A DNA stretch of 43,722 bases from Alphaproteobacteria bacterium (GTDB lineage: Bacteria > Pseudomonadota > Alphaproteobacteria > Caulobacterales > Caulobacteraceae): contig JANXXK010000325.1 in NCBI GenBank assembly GCA_025350685.1, forward strand, positions 1 to 43,722, read 5' to 3'. Below the pieces are notes generated by a model. It saw nothing but the letters and a program-made list of their open reading frames with translations, had not been told where the DNA came from and ran no database searches. Shown piece after piece: positions 24,891-33,240 of the stretch; the first letter of the stretch is position 1, and each line of letters opens with the position of its first letter. The translations under genes and the position numbers were made by a program.

Positions 24891-25910
24891 CCGCGCGCCT
24901 TCCAGGAACCTCAGCACGGCCAGTTCGAAGGCGCGGCCGTCGCCGATGGCCTTCAGCGGCAGCTCACCCTTTTCGTAGGCCGCCAGCACCGCGGGGTGGA
25001 TATAGGCCTTGCGGCACACCGCGGCGGTATTCCCGAGGACGCCGGCAACGGCCTTCACGCAGGTGTTGAGGTTGCGCTTCACCTCGCCGGCGTCGGCGCA
25101 GGCCGGGCAGAGGGTGAGCGCGCGGGCGGCGGCGACGCTGCCGGCCCACGTGCGCAGGTCCTTGGCCGAGAAGTCCTCGCCGATGGCGTCGCGCAGGTAG
25201 GCGTTGACGTCGGCGGACTCCACGGAATGGCGCTGGCCATCGTCGTCCAGGTATTGGAACAACCGTTGGCCCGGGAGATCCTGGCAGGCCTTGACGATGC
25301 GCGCGAGGCGGCGGTCAGAGAAGGCCACCTCGTGGTCCTTGCCGCTCTTGCCGCGGAACTGGAAGGTTGCCTTTGCGGCGCCGACCCTGGCGTGGCGGTC
25401 GCGCAGGGTGGTCAGGCCGAAGCTCCTGTTGGCCTTGGCGTATTCCTCATTGCCGACCCGGATAAGGGTCATTTCCATCACCGCGATGACCGCGGCCAGC
25501 ACCTTGTCGCGAGGCAGGCCATGGCGGGCGAGGTCGGCCTCCACGCGGGACCGGAGACGGGGCAGGGCGCGGCCGAAGGCGATGGTCCGGTCGTACTTGT
25601 GCTCGTCGCGCACGGCGCGCCAGCGGTCGTGATAGCGGTACTGTTTGCGGCCCTTGGCGTCGCGGCCGGTGGCTTGAATGTGGCCGCGTGCGGTGGGGGC
25701 GATCCAGACCTCGGTCCAGGCGGGCGGGATGACCAGCTTGCGGATGCGCTCAAGGGTCACCGCGTCGGTGACCAGCGCGCCATGGGCGCTGCGGTAGTTG
25801 AACCCGTGACCGGCCTCGCGGCGGTGGATGCCAGGGTCGAGATCGCTGACGTAGGTCAGGCCCGCGGCCTTCACATCCTGAACCGGGATATCTGCCGTAT
25901 CGCGCGCCAC
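24885..25910 (-). CDS. DNA topoisomerase IB
   Basis: A 341-residue poxvirus-type bacterial topoisomerase IB, which relaxes supercoils by forming a 3'-phosphotyrosyl bond. The N-terminal domain starts with the conserved LTYVSDLDPGIHRREAGHGFNY; the catalytic domain has the strand R-x-x-Y-x-x-x-W-R region (YRYHDRWRAVRDEHKYDR), RVGNEEYAKANRSFGLTTL, KDLRTWAGS and the nucleophile Tyr303 in RKAYIHP. The GTG start follows a GGAGGG site and gives the usual N terminus; longer frames run into the divergent rlmJ leader. Only 72 bases separate it from rlmJ, so the two promoters overlap closely. Confidence 0.94.
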   Translation of the reverse strand: MARDTADIPVQDVKAAGLTYVSDLDPGIHRREAGHGFNYRSAHGALVTDAVTLERIRKLVIPPAWTEVWIAPTARGHIQATGRDAKGRKQYRYHDRWRAVRDEHKYDRTIAFGRALPRLRSRVEADLARHGLPRDKVLAAVIAVMEMTLIRVGNEEYAKANRSFGLTTLRDRHARVGAAKATFQFRGKSGKDHEVAFSDRRLARIVKACQDLPGQRLFQYLDDDGQRHSVESADVNAYLRDAIGEDFSAKDLRTWAGSVAAARALTLCPACADAGEVKRNLNTCVKAVAGVLGNTAAVCRKAYIHPAVLAAYEKGELPLKAIGDGRAFELAVLRFLEGARP

Positions 25911-25982
25911 GACGCCGCCCTCCGCCTCAGCTTCGGCAACGTGGTATCGCAGGGCAGGTTCCCGCCGTGGGAGAGAGTCGCC

Positions 25983-26792
25983 TTGAACTACCGCCACGCC
26001 TTCCACGCCGGGAACTTCGCCGACCTGGTGAAGCATGCGGCGCTGCTGCAGCTACTTGGGCGGATGACCTCTGAAGGCGGGCCGCTGACGATCATCGACA
26101 CCCATGCCGGGCGCGGGCTCTATGACCTGGCCGGGCCGGAGGCGCGCAAGTCGGGCGAAGCGGCGGCCGGGATCGGCCCGCTGATGGCCGCGCTCGACGC
26201 GCCGGCGGCGTTCAAGCCCCTGACCAAGGCGGTGGGGGGACTGAACAGCGGCGTCGAGGTCCGGCGCTATCCGGGCTCGCCCTGGCTGATCGCCGAGGCG
26301 TTGCGGCCCGCCGACAGCTACCTGGGCTGCGAGTTGCGCGCCAACGAGCATGCGGCCCTGCGCGACCTGCTGAAGGGCCGGCGCAACGTCGAGACCCTCT
26401 GCGCCGACGGCTATGAGACGGCGATGAGCCGGGCGCCGAAGGCCGGGCGGCTGCTGGTGCTGATCGACCCGCCGTTCGAGCAGTCGGACGACTATCGGCG
26501 TATCGTCGAGACGGTGCGCGGCGTACGCACGCCCGGCGCGACCTTCCTGGTCTGGCTTCCGCTCAAGGACCTGGAGACCTTCGACGCGTTCCTGCGCGAT
26601 CTGCCTGATCGGACGGTTGGGCTGGTCGTCGAGGCGCGGATGCGACCGCTCTCCGATCCGATGAAGATGAATGGTTGCGCGCTCGCACTGATTCCAGGGC
26701 CGCTGGACCTGGAGCCGAGCCTGCAGGCGATCGGCGACTGGACGACCGGTACGCTGGGCGAGGGCGGCGTGGCCAAGGTCTATCGACTCTGA
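25983..26792 (+). CDS. rlmJ: 23S rRNA (adenine(2030)-N(6))-methyltransferase RlmJ
   Basis: A 269-residue protein that methylates A2030 of 23S rRNA using S-adenosylmethionine. The N terminus NYRHAFHAGNFADLVKHA is highly characteristic of RlmJ, DTHAGRGLYDL is the SAM-binding motif I, and the catalytic motif IV is LIDPPFEQSDDY. The C-terminal GCALALI and NPP-like context are as expected. The start is an unusual TTG preceded by GGGAGAG at 25969-25975; no ATG or GTG gives a family-like N terminus with a ribosome binding site. It is divergent from topoisomerase IB. Confidence 0.93.
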   Translation: MNYRHAFHAGNFADLVKHAALLQLLGRMTSEGGPLTIIDTHAGRGLYDLAGPEARKSGEAAAGIGPLMAALDAPAAFKPLTKAVGGLNSGVEVRRYPGSPWLIAEALRPADSYLGCELRANEHAALRDLLKGRRNVETLCADGYETAMSRAPKAGRLLVLIDPPFEQSDDYRRIVETVRGVRTPGATFLVWLPLKDLETFDAFLRDLPDRTVGLVVEARMRPLSDPMKMNGCALALIPGPLDLEPSLQAIGDWTTGTLGEGGVAKVYRL

Positions 26793-26915
26793 TCTGCGTC
26801 GTGATTGGCGAATAGGCAGATCGCGAAAAGTTCCGCGACCATCATCAAAATTTCGCAGTTGCGAGATCAAACCGCATGATATGTTGCGATGCACAATCGT
26901 CTGCAGGAGACCGCC
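26793..26915. promoter_or_regulatory. A/T-rich upstream region of the Ala/Glu-rich membrane protein gene
   Basis: This 123-base gap is clearly lower in GC than its surroundings, with TTGCGA occurring twice (26859-26864 and 26884-26889) and CATGATATG between the copies. It is the likely promoter of the next gene. A short stem TCGCG/CGCGA is at 26821-26837. The ribosome binding site GCAGGAGA precedes the ATG at 26916. Confidence 0.4.
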
Positions 26916-27473
26916 ATGTCACTCGTCCCCGATCAAGAGACTTTTGCGAAGCCGGAAACCCTGCTTCGCGTGCCCGTGGGCCTTGCCTCGCCGCTCTGGG
27001 GCCTGTTCGCCGGGGCCGCGATGAGTGGCGCGGCCTGGTGGTGGATGACCCGCTGGACCCAGCCGGCCAATCTGGAAGCCATGTTCGGCGCCCCAGCCAA
27101 GGTTGGGGCCGAGGCCGAGACCAAGGTTGAAGCCGAAGTGGTCGCCCTGGTCGCGCCGGTCGCCGAGGCGGTCGAAGAGGCCGTCGGAGTCGTCGCCGAA
27201 CCGGTTATCGAGACCGCGCCCGAGCCGATCGCCGAGGCCCTGGCCGAAGCGGCTCCGGAGGTGATCGAGCCCGCGCTCGAGCCCGTCGTCGAAGCCACGC
27301 TTGCGGATATCACCGAGGCTCTCGTCGAGGCCCCTGAAGCCGAAGCGTTCGCCGCCGTGGAACTCGAGCCGGCCGCCCCGGCGCTGGCCGCCGGCGAGGC
27401 GGAACCTGAGGTCGTCGCCGCACCCGTCGCGCCGAAGCCCAAGCCGAAGAAGGCCGCCCCCAAGGCCGTCTAG
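26916..27473 (+). CDS. Membrane-anchored Ala/Glu/Pro/Val-rich protein of unknown function
   Basis: A 185-residue protein I do not recognise. The start is the ATG after GGAGA; a start nine codons upstream lacks a site. Residues about 22-46 are a single hydrophobic segment ending in WWWMTRW, so the N terminus is inside or anchored. The rest is low complexity: many repeats of the type EAVEEAV, EPIAEALAEAAPEVIEPALEPV and similar built on Ala, Glu, Val and Pro, then a basic tail PKPKPKKAAPKAV. The acidic middle followed by a Lys/Pro tail is reminiscent of linkers in TonB or of phasin-like and chromatin-like proteins, but no domain is identified. It precedes the sugar transferase by 72 bases. Confidence 0.7.
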   Translation: MSLVPDQETFAKPETLLRVPVGLASPLWGLFAGAAMSGAAWWWMTRWTQPANLEAMFGAPAKVGAEAETKVEAEVVALVAPVAEAVEEAVGVVAEPVIETAPEPIAEALAEAAPEVIEPALEPVVEATLADITEALVEAPEAEAFAAVELEPAAPALAAGEAEPEVVAAPVAPKPKPKKAAPKAV

Positions 27474-27508
27474 TTGGCGCGCGCGCCCGGCAACGCCTAG
27501 AACCGTGG

Positions 27509-27530
27509 CGCCGCTTCGCTGGGAGCGGCG
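27509..27530. terminator. GC hairpin before the sugar transferase gene
   Basis: Arms CGCCGCT (27509-27515) and AGCGGCG (27524-27530) form a perfect 7-base stem with an 8-base loop, 36 bases after the previous stop and just before GGGAGG, the ribosome binding site of the next gene. No T-run follows. It may be a terminator of the preceding gene or a leader hairpin that affects translation. Confidence 0.4.
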
Positions 27531-27545
27531 GTCGCGGGAGGCCCA

Positions 27546-28106
27546 GTGAAGCGCCTTGTCGACATCGTCACGGCCCTGGCCGGGCTGATCCTGCTGTCGC
27601 CGCTGCTGGCGGGGCTGGCTGTGGCCGTGCGGCTGGAGAGCCCGGGGGCGTCGCTACACTGGTCGCAGCGGGTGGGGCGGCGGAACGTGATCTTCGCCAT
27701 GCCCAAATTCCGCACCATGCGCACCGGGGCGCCGGACGTGGCCACCCATCTCCTGCCCGACCCTCAGGCCTGGATCACGCCGCTGGGCAGGTTCCTGCGG
27801 CGCACCAGCCTGGATGAGCTGCCGCAACTGCTCAGCGTGGCGAAGGGCGACATGAGCTTGGTGGGACCCCGGCCTGCGCTGTTCAACCAGGACGACCTGG
27901 TGGCCCTGCGCATCGCCGACGGCGTCGACGCCCTGCGGCCGGGCCTGACCGGCTGGGCGCAGATCAATGGCCGCGACGAGCTGCCGATCGCCGAGAAGGC
28001 GCGCCTCGACCGGGAGTATCTGGAGCGCCGGTCGCTGGTCTTCGACCTGAAGATCATCGCCGCGACGGCCCGGCTGGCCCTGACGGGGCGCGGGGTGACG
28101 CACTGA
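27546..28106 (+). CDS. Minimal phosphoglycosyl transferase (bacterial sugar transferase family)
   Basis: A 186-residue monotopic phosphoglycosyl transferase of the small PglC type. Residues about 5-30 are the reentrant membrane helix with a Ser-Pro (LLSPLLAG). The conserved PKFRTMRT is at 53-60, the catalytic Asp90-Glu91 dyad lies in TSLDELPQL, followed by DMSLVGPRP and GLTGWAQINGRD. It moves a phosphosugar from a UDP-sugar to undecaprenyl phosphate, the first step of glycan or glycoconjugate assembly at the inner membrane. The start is GTG after GGGAGG. No glycosyltransferase, flippase or polymerase is nearby, so it acts with partners encoded elsewhere, or on a short glycan. Confidence 0.92.
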   Translation: MKRLVDIVTALAGLILLSPLLAGLAVAVRLESPGASLHWSQRVGRRNVIFAMPKFRTMRTGAPDVATHLLPDPQAWITPLGRFLRRTSLDELPQLLSVAKGDMSLVGPRPALFNQDDLVALRIADGVDALRPGLTGWAQINGRDELPIAEKARLDREYLERRSLVFDLKIIAATARLALTGRGVTH

Positions 28107-28168
28107 ATGGTGGACCCGAGCCGCGCATCGCGCGTTTTAGGCGCCTGGGCCGCCCGGAGCAGACCCGT

Positions 28169-30229
28169 TTGACCAAGCCATCCACCACGACCCCGCCCGT
28201 CGTCGCGCCCAAGCCGGGCCGACGGCGCGCCTGGACCGTCGGCGTCCTCTTGGCGCTCGCCGCGCTGGTCGCGATCCTGGCGGCAGTCTGGGACTGGAAC
28301 TGGTTGCGCGGGCCGATCGCCGCCATCGCCTCGGCGCGGATGCACCGTCAGGTGATCATCACCGGCAATCTGCGCGTCCACCCCTGGTCCTGGCAGCCCA
28401 GCGCCACGGTGGAGGGCGTGCGCGTCGCCGACCCGGCCTGGGCCGGCAATGGCGCTCTGGCGCAGATCGACCGGATCGTGGTGCAGATGCGGCTGATCCC
28501 GCTGTTCACCGGCCACCTGGACCTGCAGCTCCTGGAGATTGACCGCCCGCGGACGCGGTTGTTGCGCGACGCTGGGGGCCGTTCCACCTGGGACTTCTCG
28601 GACGGCAAGACGCCGGACGCGCCGCTGCGCCTGCCGCCGATCCGCCGGTTCCTGATCAACGGCGGCCAGGTCGACTACCGCGACCTGCAGCGCAGGCTGA
28701 GTTTCAGCGGTTCGCTCAGCGCCAGCGAGCAGACCGGCGCGGCCAACAAAGGCTTCGAGATGGTCGGCAAGGGTCTGCTCAACGACCAGCCGTTCAACCT
28801 GCAGGTCACCGGCGGGCCGCTGCTCAATATCGACCGTAACAAGCCTTATCCGTTCGACGCCGATATCCACGCCGGCCAGACTTTCGTCACGGCCACCGGC
28901 GCGGTGCCCAAGCCCTTCGATCTGGCGCAGTTCTACATGGACGTCGCCGCGCGCGGGCCGGACCTGTCGCAGCTCTATGGCCTCACCGGCATACCGCTGC
29001 CCAACACCCCGCCCTATCAGCTCCACGGCCGGCTCAGCCGCGACCTGCACCTCTGGCGAATCGACGGGCTGGGCGGTCGTGTGGGCAGCTCCAACCTCTC
29101 CGGGTCGCTGTCGGTGAAAACCGGCGGGGCGAGGCCCTATCTGACCGCCGATCTGCACTCGCAGAACCTGAAGTTCCCCGACCTCGGCGCCCTCTTCGGC
29201 GGCGCGCGCAAGACCGGCGCGGTGGCCTCGCCGCAGCAGGTGGCGGTGGCGCGCAAGATGCAGGCCGAGGCAAAAATCTTCCCCGACGCAACGCTGAACT
29301 TCGACCGCATCCGCCACCTCGACGCCGACGTCACCTTCAAGGCCGCGGCGATCACCGACGCGCCGATCAATCTGCGTTCGGGCTCAACCCGGGTGACGCT
29401 GACCGCCGGGCTGTTGAAGGCCGACCCGGTCACCCTCGACCTGCCGCAAGGCCGGATCGCCGGGACGATCGCGCTGGACGGCCGCAAGGCCGACGCCATC
29501 ACCGACGTGGACCTGCGGCTGAGCAACGCCCGGCTGGAGAGCCTGCTGCCGGTGCGTTTCCAGGGCGCGCCGCCGGTGGTCGGGTCGATTGTCGGGCGGG
29601 TAAAGCTGCACGGGGTGGGCGACTCCGTCCATGACGCCATGGCCGACGCCAATGGTGAAGCCTTGCTGGTCGCGCCCGGCGGGGAAATCCGCGCGACCCT
29701 GGCTGAACTTGCCGGCGTCGATGTGATCAAGGGCCTTGGCCTGCTGTTCGCCAAGGATCAGACGCCGACGCGGCTGCGCTGCGGCGTCGCCCACTTCAGC
29801 GTCAAGGGCGGGGTGATGAGCGCCGATCGGCTGGTTGTCGACACCGAGCCGGTGCTGATCGATGGCGGCGGGGTGATCAACCTCGACACGGAGACGCTGG
29901 CATTCAAGGTGAAGGGTCATCCGAAGAAGTTCCAGCTGCTGCGCCTGCTGGTCCCGATCGACCTTGAGGGCCCAATCCTGTCGCCAAAGCTGCGCGTCGA
30001 AAAGGGCCAGGCGATCGCCCAGGGCGGTGTCGCCATCGCGTTGGCGACCGTGCTCAGCCCGCTCGCCGCCTTGCTGCCCTTTGTCGACGCGGGCCTGGCC
30101 AAGGACGCCAACTGTTCGGGAATCGTGGCCGAGGGCAGGTCGCAGGGCGCGCCGGTGGCGTCCGCCAAAGCCGCGACGCCCGGGGTGAAGGCCGCCGCCG
30201 CCAGGCCCCTCCCCAGCAAGGCCCGTTGA
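28169..30229 (+). CDS. AsmA family envelope protein
   Basis: A 686-residue protein with one N-terminal membrane helix (WTVGVLLALAALVAILAAVWDW, about 22-43) and a long periplasmic region. The N-terminal AsmA motif around RQVIITGNLRVHPWSWQPSATVEGVRVADPAW and the C-terminal AsmA-like repeat (GVAHFSVKGGVMSADRLVVDTEPVLIDGGGVINLDTETLAFKVKG in the region 555-600) are clear. AsmA-like proteins form hydrophobic grooves that move phospholipids between the membranes. The start is a TTG preceded by CCGGAGCA; no ATG is available nearby. A Pro/Thr-rich cytoplasmic head precedes the helix. It follows the sugar transferase after 62 bases. Confidence 0.9.
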   Translation: MTKPSTTTPPVVAPKPGRRRAWTVGVLLALAALVAILAAVWDWNWLRGPIAAIASARMHRQVIITGNLRVHPWSWQPSATVEGVRVADPAWAGNGALAQIDRIVVQMRLIPLFTGHLDLQLLEIDRPRTRLLRDAGGRSTWDFSDGKTPDAPLRLPPIRRFLINGGQVDYRDLQRRLSFSGSLSASEQTGAANKGFEMVGKGLLNDQPFNLQVTGGPLLNIDRNKPYPFDADIHAGQTFVTATGAVPKPFDLAQFYMDVAARGPDLSQLYGLTGIPLPNTPPYQLHGRLSRDLHLWRIDGLGGRVGSSNLSGSLSVKTGGARPYLTADLHSQNLKFPDLGALFGGARKTGAVASPQQVAVARKMQAEAKIFPDATLNFDRIRHLDADVTFKAAAITDAPINLRSGSTRVTLTAGLLKADPVTLDLPQGRIAGTIALDGRKADAITDVDLRLSNARLESLLPVRFQGAPPVVGSIVGRVKLHGVGDSVHDAMADANGEALLVAPGGEIRATLAELAGVDVIKGLGLLFAKDQTPTRLRCGVAHFSVKGGVMSADRLVVDTEPVLIDGGGVINLDTETLAFKVKGHPKKFQLLRLLVPIDLEGPILSPKLRVEKGQAIAQGGVAIALATVLSPLAALLPFVDAGLAKDANCSGIVAEGRSQGAPVASAKAATPGVKAAAARPLPSKAR

Positions 30230-30295
30230 CGACGACGCACTCAGCCCGCCACTGTCTCGGCTGGCCGTCTGATCGGCCCGCGAGGGGGGGACGCC

Positions 30296-30781
30296 ATGGC
30301 GCTCAGGATAATGACCATTTCACTGGCGCTGGTGGGGCTGGCCGTCGCGGGCGCAGCGCTGGCGCAGGACGCGGCGCCGACCACGCCAGGCGGCAAGGCG
30401 GTGCTGACTCGCCAGGCGCACTACAAGGACCTCGCTAAGGCCTTCGGCGGCGTCGGCGCGGAGTTGCGCAAGGACGCGCCGGACAAGGCGGTCATCTCGG
30501 CCGGCGCGGCCATGGCGGCGGGGCTGGCCACCGATCTGCCGTCCTGGTTCCCGAAGGGCAGCGGCCCGGAGGCCGGCGTGAAGACGGCGGCCAAGGCGGA
30601 GATCTGGACCGACGCGGCCGGCTTTGCGGCGGCGGCCGCCAAGCTGCAAGGCGAAACCGCCAAGCTGCAACAGCTCGCCATGGCCGGCGACATCGACGCC
30701 ATCAAGGCTCAGGCCCGGGCCGTGGGCGGCGCCTGCAAGACCTGCCACGACGCCTACCGCGCGCCGGCGGAACAGCACTAG
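30296..30781 (+). CDS. Class II cytochrome c (cytochrome c')
   Basis: A 161-residue periplasmic protein. A signal peptide (residues 1-24, ending ALAQ) precedes a four-helix bundle, and the single haem site CKTCH with Cys147, Cys150 and axial His151 lies near the C terminus, as in cytochrome c'. The FPKGSGPEAGVKTAAKAEIWTD segment is typical of the family. These proteins bind NO or CO or shuttle electrons. GAGGGGGG at 30282-30289 is the ribosome binding site. It precedes the peptidase gene by 16 bases. Confidence 0.93.
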   Translation: MALRIMTISLALVGLAVAGAALAQDAAPTTPGGKAVLTRQAHYKDLAKAFGGVGAELRKDAPDKAVISAGAAMAAGLATDLPSWFPKGSGPEAGVKTAAKAEIWTDAAGFAAAAAKLQGETAKLQQLAMAGDIDAIKAQARAVGGACKTCHDAYRAPAEQH

Positions 30782-30797
30782 ATCAAGGGGCATCGAG

Positions 30798-32729
30798 ATG
30801 CGGATCGGATGGAAGCTGGCGGCGGTTAGCGCGCTGGCGCTGATGTCGTTTGGGCCCGCCTCGGGCGCGCCCGTTCAAGGCCCCGAGCGGGCGATCACCG
30901 ATCCCAAATCGGTAGTCTCCGAGCAGAAGCCCACGGCGCCCGTGCCGGTGGCCGACCTCTATTTCAGCCGGAGTCTCGCAGACGCCGCCTGGAGTCCTGA
31001 CGGCAAGCAGGTGGTGCTCGCCACCAACCTGACCGGCCGCTTCAACCTGTGGAAGATGAGCGTCGACGGCAGCTGGCCGGTGCAGCTCACCCGCTCCGAC
31101 GACCGCCATTCGGGGATCACCCTCTCGCCGGACGGCAAGTGGGTCGTGTTCCAGTCCGACCACGGCGGCGACGAGATGTACGACCTCTACGCCGTGCCAC
31201 TGGCGGGCGGAGAGACCACCGACCTGACCAATACGCCCGGAATCTCGGAGACCTGCGCGCGGTTCTCGCCGGATGGCAGGTACCTGGCCTTCACCGCCAA
31301 GCCCAAGGCCTCGCCGATCGGCGAGATCGCGGTGATGGACATGGCCACGCGCCAGGTGCGCGTGCTGCACAAGGAGCAGACCGCCGACAACGGCTGGCGC
31401 GTCGCGGCCTGGACGCCGGACAGCCGCACGGTGATCGCCAACCGTAGCGACGTGGGCTCGACCAGCGGCAGCATCTGGAAGCTGGGCCTCGACGGGAGCG
31501 CGACCCCGGTGACCCCGGACGTCAAGGTGCGGTTCAGCGCCGCCGACATCTCGGCCGATGGGCGGCGGCTGTCGGTCAGCTCCAACCTGAAGAACGGCCA
31601 GGACCAGGCCGGGGTGATGGACCTGAAGGATGGCAAGCTGACCTGGCTGTCGCCGAGCCCGTGGGAGCAGACCGCGGGCGATTTCTCGCCGGACGGGGCG
31701 ACGGTGCTGTTCTCCAGCAACGTGGATGGCCGCCTCGACCTGATGTCCTACAACCTGCAGGGCGGCCAGGTGATCAAGGCCCCGGTCGCCGACGGCTTCA
31801 ACGTCCCGGCCAGCAACAGCGCCTCAAGTTTCTCGAAGGACGGGCGACTGCTGGTGCTGCACGAAGCCAGCAATACCCCCACCGATCTGTGGGTGCTGGA
31901 CCGGACGGGCAAGGCGTCGCGTCTGACCAACCTGAGCCTAGCCAGCCTGGACCCGGCCCGCCTGCCGACCTCGCGCATCGTCCACTACAGGAGCGAGGAC
32001 GGGACGGTGATCAGCGCGGTGCTGATGGTCCCCTTCAATCTGAAGCGCGACGGGATGGCCCCGGCCGTGGTTGTCCCGCACGGCGGTCCGACCGGCCAGA
32101 CGCAGGACCGGTTCAGTCGCACCGCGGTGGCGCTGGCGTCACGTGGCTATGTGGTGATCCAGCCCAATCCGCGTGGCTCAACGGGCTATGGCATGGCTTT
32201 CCAGAACGCCAACCACCAGGATCTGGGCGGCGGTGACCTGACCGACGAGGTCTATGCGGCGCGGTTCCTGACCGAGACCGGGTACGTCAATCGCAAGAAG
32301 ATCGGCATCACCGGCGGCTCCTACGGCGGGTTCATGACCCTGATGGCCATCGGCAAGACGCCGGACGTCTGGGCCGCGGCGGTGTCGATGTACGGGATCA
32401 TCAACTGGTACGAGATGCTGAAGCACGAGGACGCCAGCCTTCAGGCCTACCAGCATTCGCTGATCGGCGACCCGGTGGCCGACAAGGCGGTCTATGACGC
32501 CGACTCGCCGATGACCTACATCCGCCACGCCAAGGCGCCCTTGCTGGTGTTGCAGGGCGAGAATGACATCCGCGTGCCGCGCGGCCAGGCGGCCGAGACC
32601 CTGAAGTCGGTCGGAGCGACGGTGGACGCCCACTACTACGCCGAAGAGGGCCACGGGTTCGTCAAGCGTGAGAACCAGATCGACAGCGTTCAGCGCACCG
32701 TCGACTGGTTCGACAAATACCTGAAATAG
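30798..32729 (+). CDS. Exported S9 family peptidase (prolyl oligopeptidase-like)
   Basis: A 643-residue protein with a signal peptide (MRIGWKLAAVSALALMSFGPASG). Residues about 50-400 are a WD40/TolB-like beta-propeller with repeated SPDGK and similar motifs, and the C-terminal alpha/beta hydrolase domain carries the triad Ser508 (GGSYGG), Asp590 (GENDIRVP) and His619 (EEGHGFVK). This is a dipeptidyl/acylaminoacyl peptidase type enzyme that cleaves short peptides in the periplasm. The ATG follows AAGGGGCATCGAG. The frame continues upstream over the cytochrome gene but the signal peptide fixes the start. It probably shares a transcript with the cytochrome. Confidence 0.95.
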   Translation: MRIGWKLAAVSALALMSFGPASGAPVQGPERAITDPKSVVSEQKPTAPVPVADLYFSRSLADAAWSPDGKQVVLATNLTGRFNLWKMSVDGSWPVQLTRSDDRHSGITLSPDGKWVVFQSDHGGDEMYDLYAVPLAGGETTDLTNTPGISETCARFSPDGRYLAFTAKPKASPIGEIAVMDMATRQVRVLHKEQTADNGWRVAAWTPDSRTVIANRSDVGSTSGSIWKLGLDGSATPVTPDVKVRFSAADISADGRRLSVSSNLKNGQDQAGVMDLKDGKLTWLSPSPWEQTAGDFSPDGATVLFSSNVDGRLDLMSYNLQGGQVIKAPVADGFNVPASNSASSFSKDGRLLVLHEASNTPTDLWVLDRTGKASRLTNLSLASLDPARLPTSRIVHYRSEDGTVISAVLMVPFNLKRDGMAPAVVVPHGGPTGQTQDRFSRTAVALASRGYVVIQPNPRGSTGYGMAFQNANHQDLGGGDLTDEVYAARFLTETGYVNRKKIGITGGSYGGFMTLMAIGKTPDVWAAAVSMYGIINWYEMLKHEDASLQAYQHSLIGDPVADKAVYDADSPMTYIRHAKAPLLVLQGENDIRVPRGQAAETLKSVGATVDAHYYAEEGHGFVKRENQIDSVQRTVDWFDKYLK

Positions 32730-32747
32730 ATCAGTCAGTTCGGGGTG

Positions 32748-33071
32748 TTACCTCGCGGCGTCCTGCAGGCATTTCAGCCAGGCGTCCTCGCGGGCCTTTT
32801 CCGCTGTGCGCAGAGCGACCTCGGCGTCGCGGACGCCGGCGTCGTGCTTGCGCCATTCTGACACCGCCCCTTCGCGGGCGGCGCGAGCGGCCTCGAGCGT
32901 CGGGAAGCGGGCGAGCACGGCGCGCGTGGAATAGGTCACCGCCGGTCCCACGGTCTCGCGGTCGGGATAGAAGCCCGAGATCGAGTCAGAGCTTTCTGTC
33001 TCGATGTGGAAAACATCCGCCCAGCCGGCGTGGTGGCGCATCAGGGCCCAGGGCCGTTCCATCTCGCTCAC
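32748..33071 (-). CDS. Protein of unknown function
   Basis: A 107-residue protein I do not recognise. The GTG after TAGGAGATATCGG is the best start; a TTG 14 codons upstream and an ATG three codons downstream are alternatives. The N-terminal half (WADVFHIETESSDSISGFYPDRETVGPAVTYSTRAVLARF) looks beta-rich, the second half is one charged helix with many Ala and Glu, ending KCLQDAAR. No signal peptide or membrane segment. It converges on the S9 peptidase gene and is divergent from the hot-dog-like gene. Confidence 0.65.
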   Translation of the reverse strand: MSEMERPWALMRHHAGWADVFHIETESSDSISGFYPDRETVGPAVTYSTRAVLARFPTLEAARAAREGAVSEWRKHDAGVRDAEVALRTAEKAREDAWLKCLQDAAR

Positions 33072-33240
33072 CCGATATCTCCTACGTCCGCCGCCTGCTC
33101 GAATCCGTATCAAAGGAGGCTTGAACCCAAGCTAGCGCGCCCGTGCAAGGCCTCCAATGACGCCGTCTGCCATTTTCGGCCTCCGCCGTTAAGCGGTTCG
33201 TTGGAAAAGCCTGCCACATTCCCGCCGACCCAGTCATTCC

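Noticed and set aside
27764..29317. A 517-codon minus-strand open frame spanning the sugar transferase and AsmA genes
   Set aside because: It crosses two real genes on the other strand and their gap, and shows no recognisable domain.
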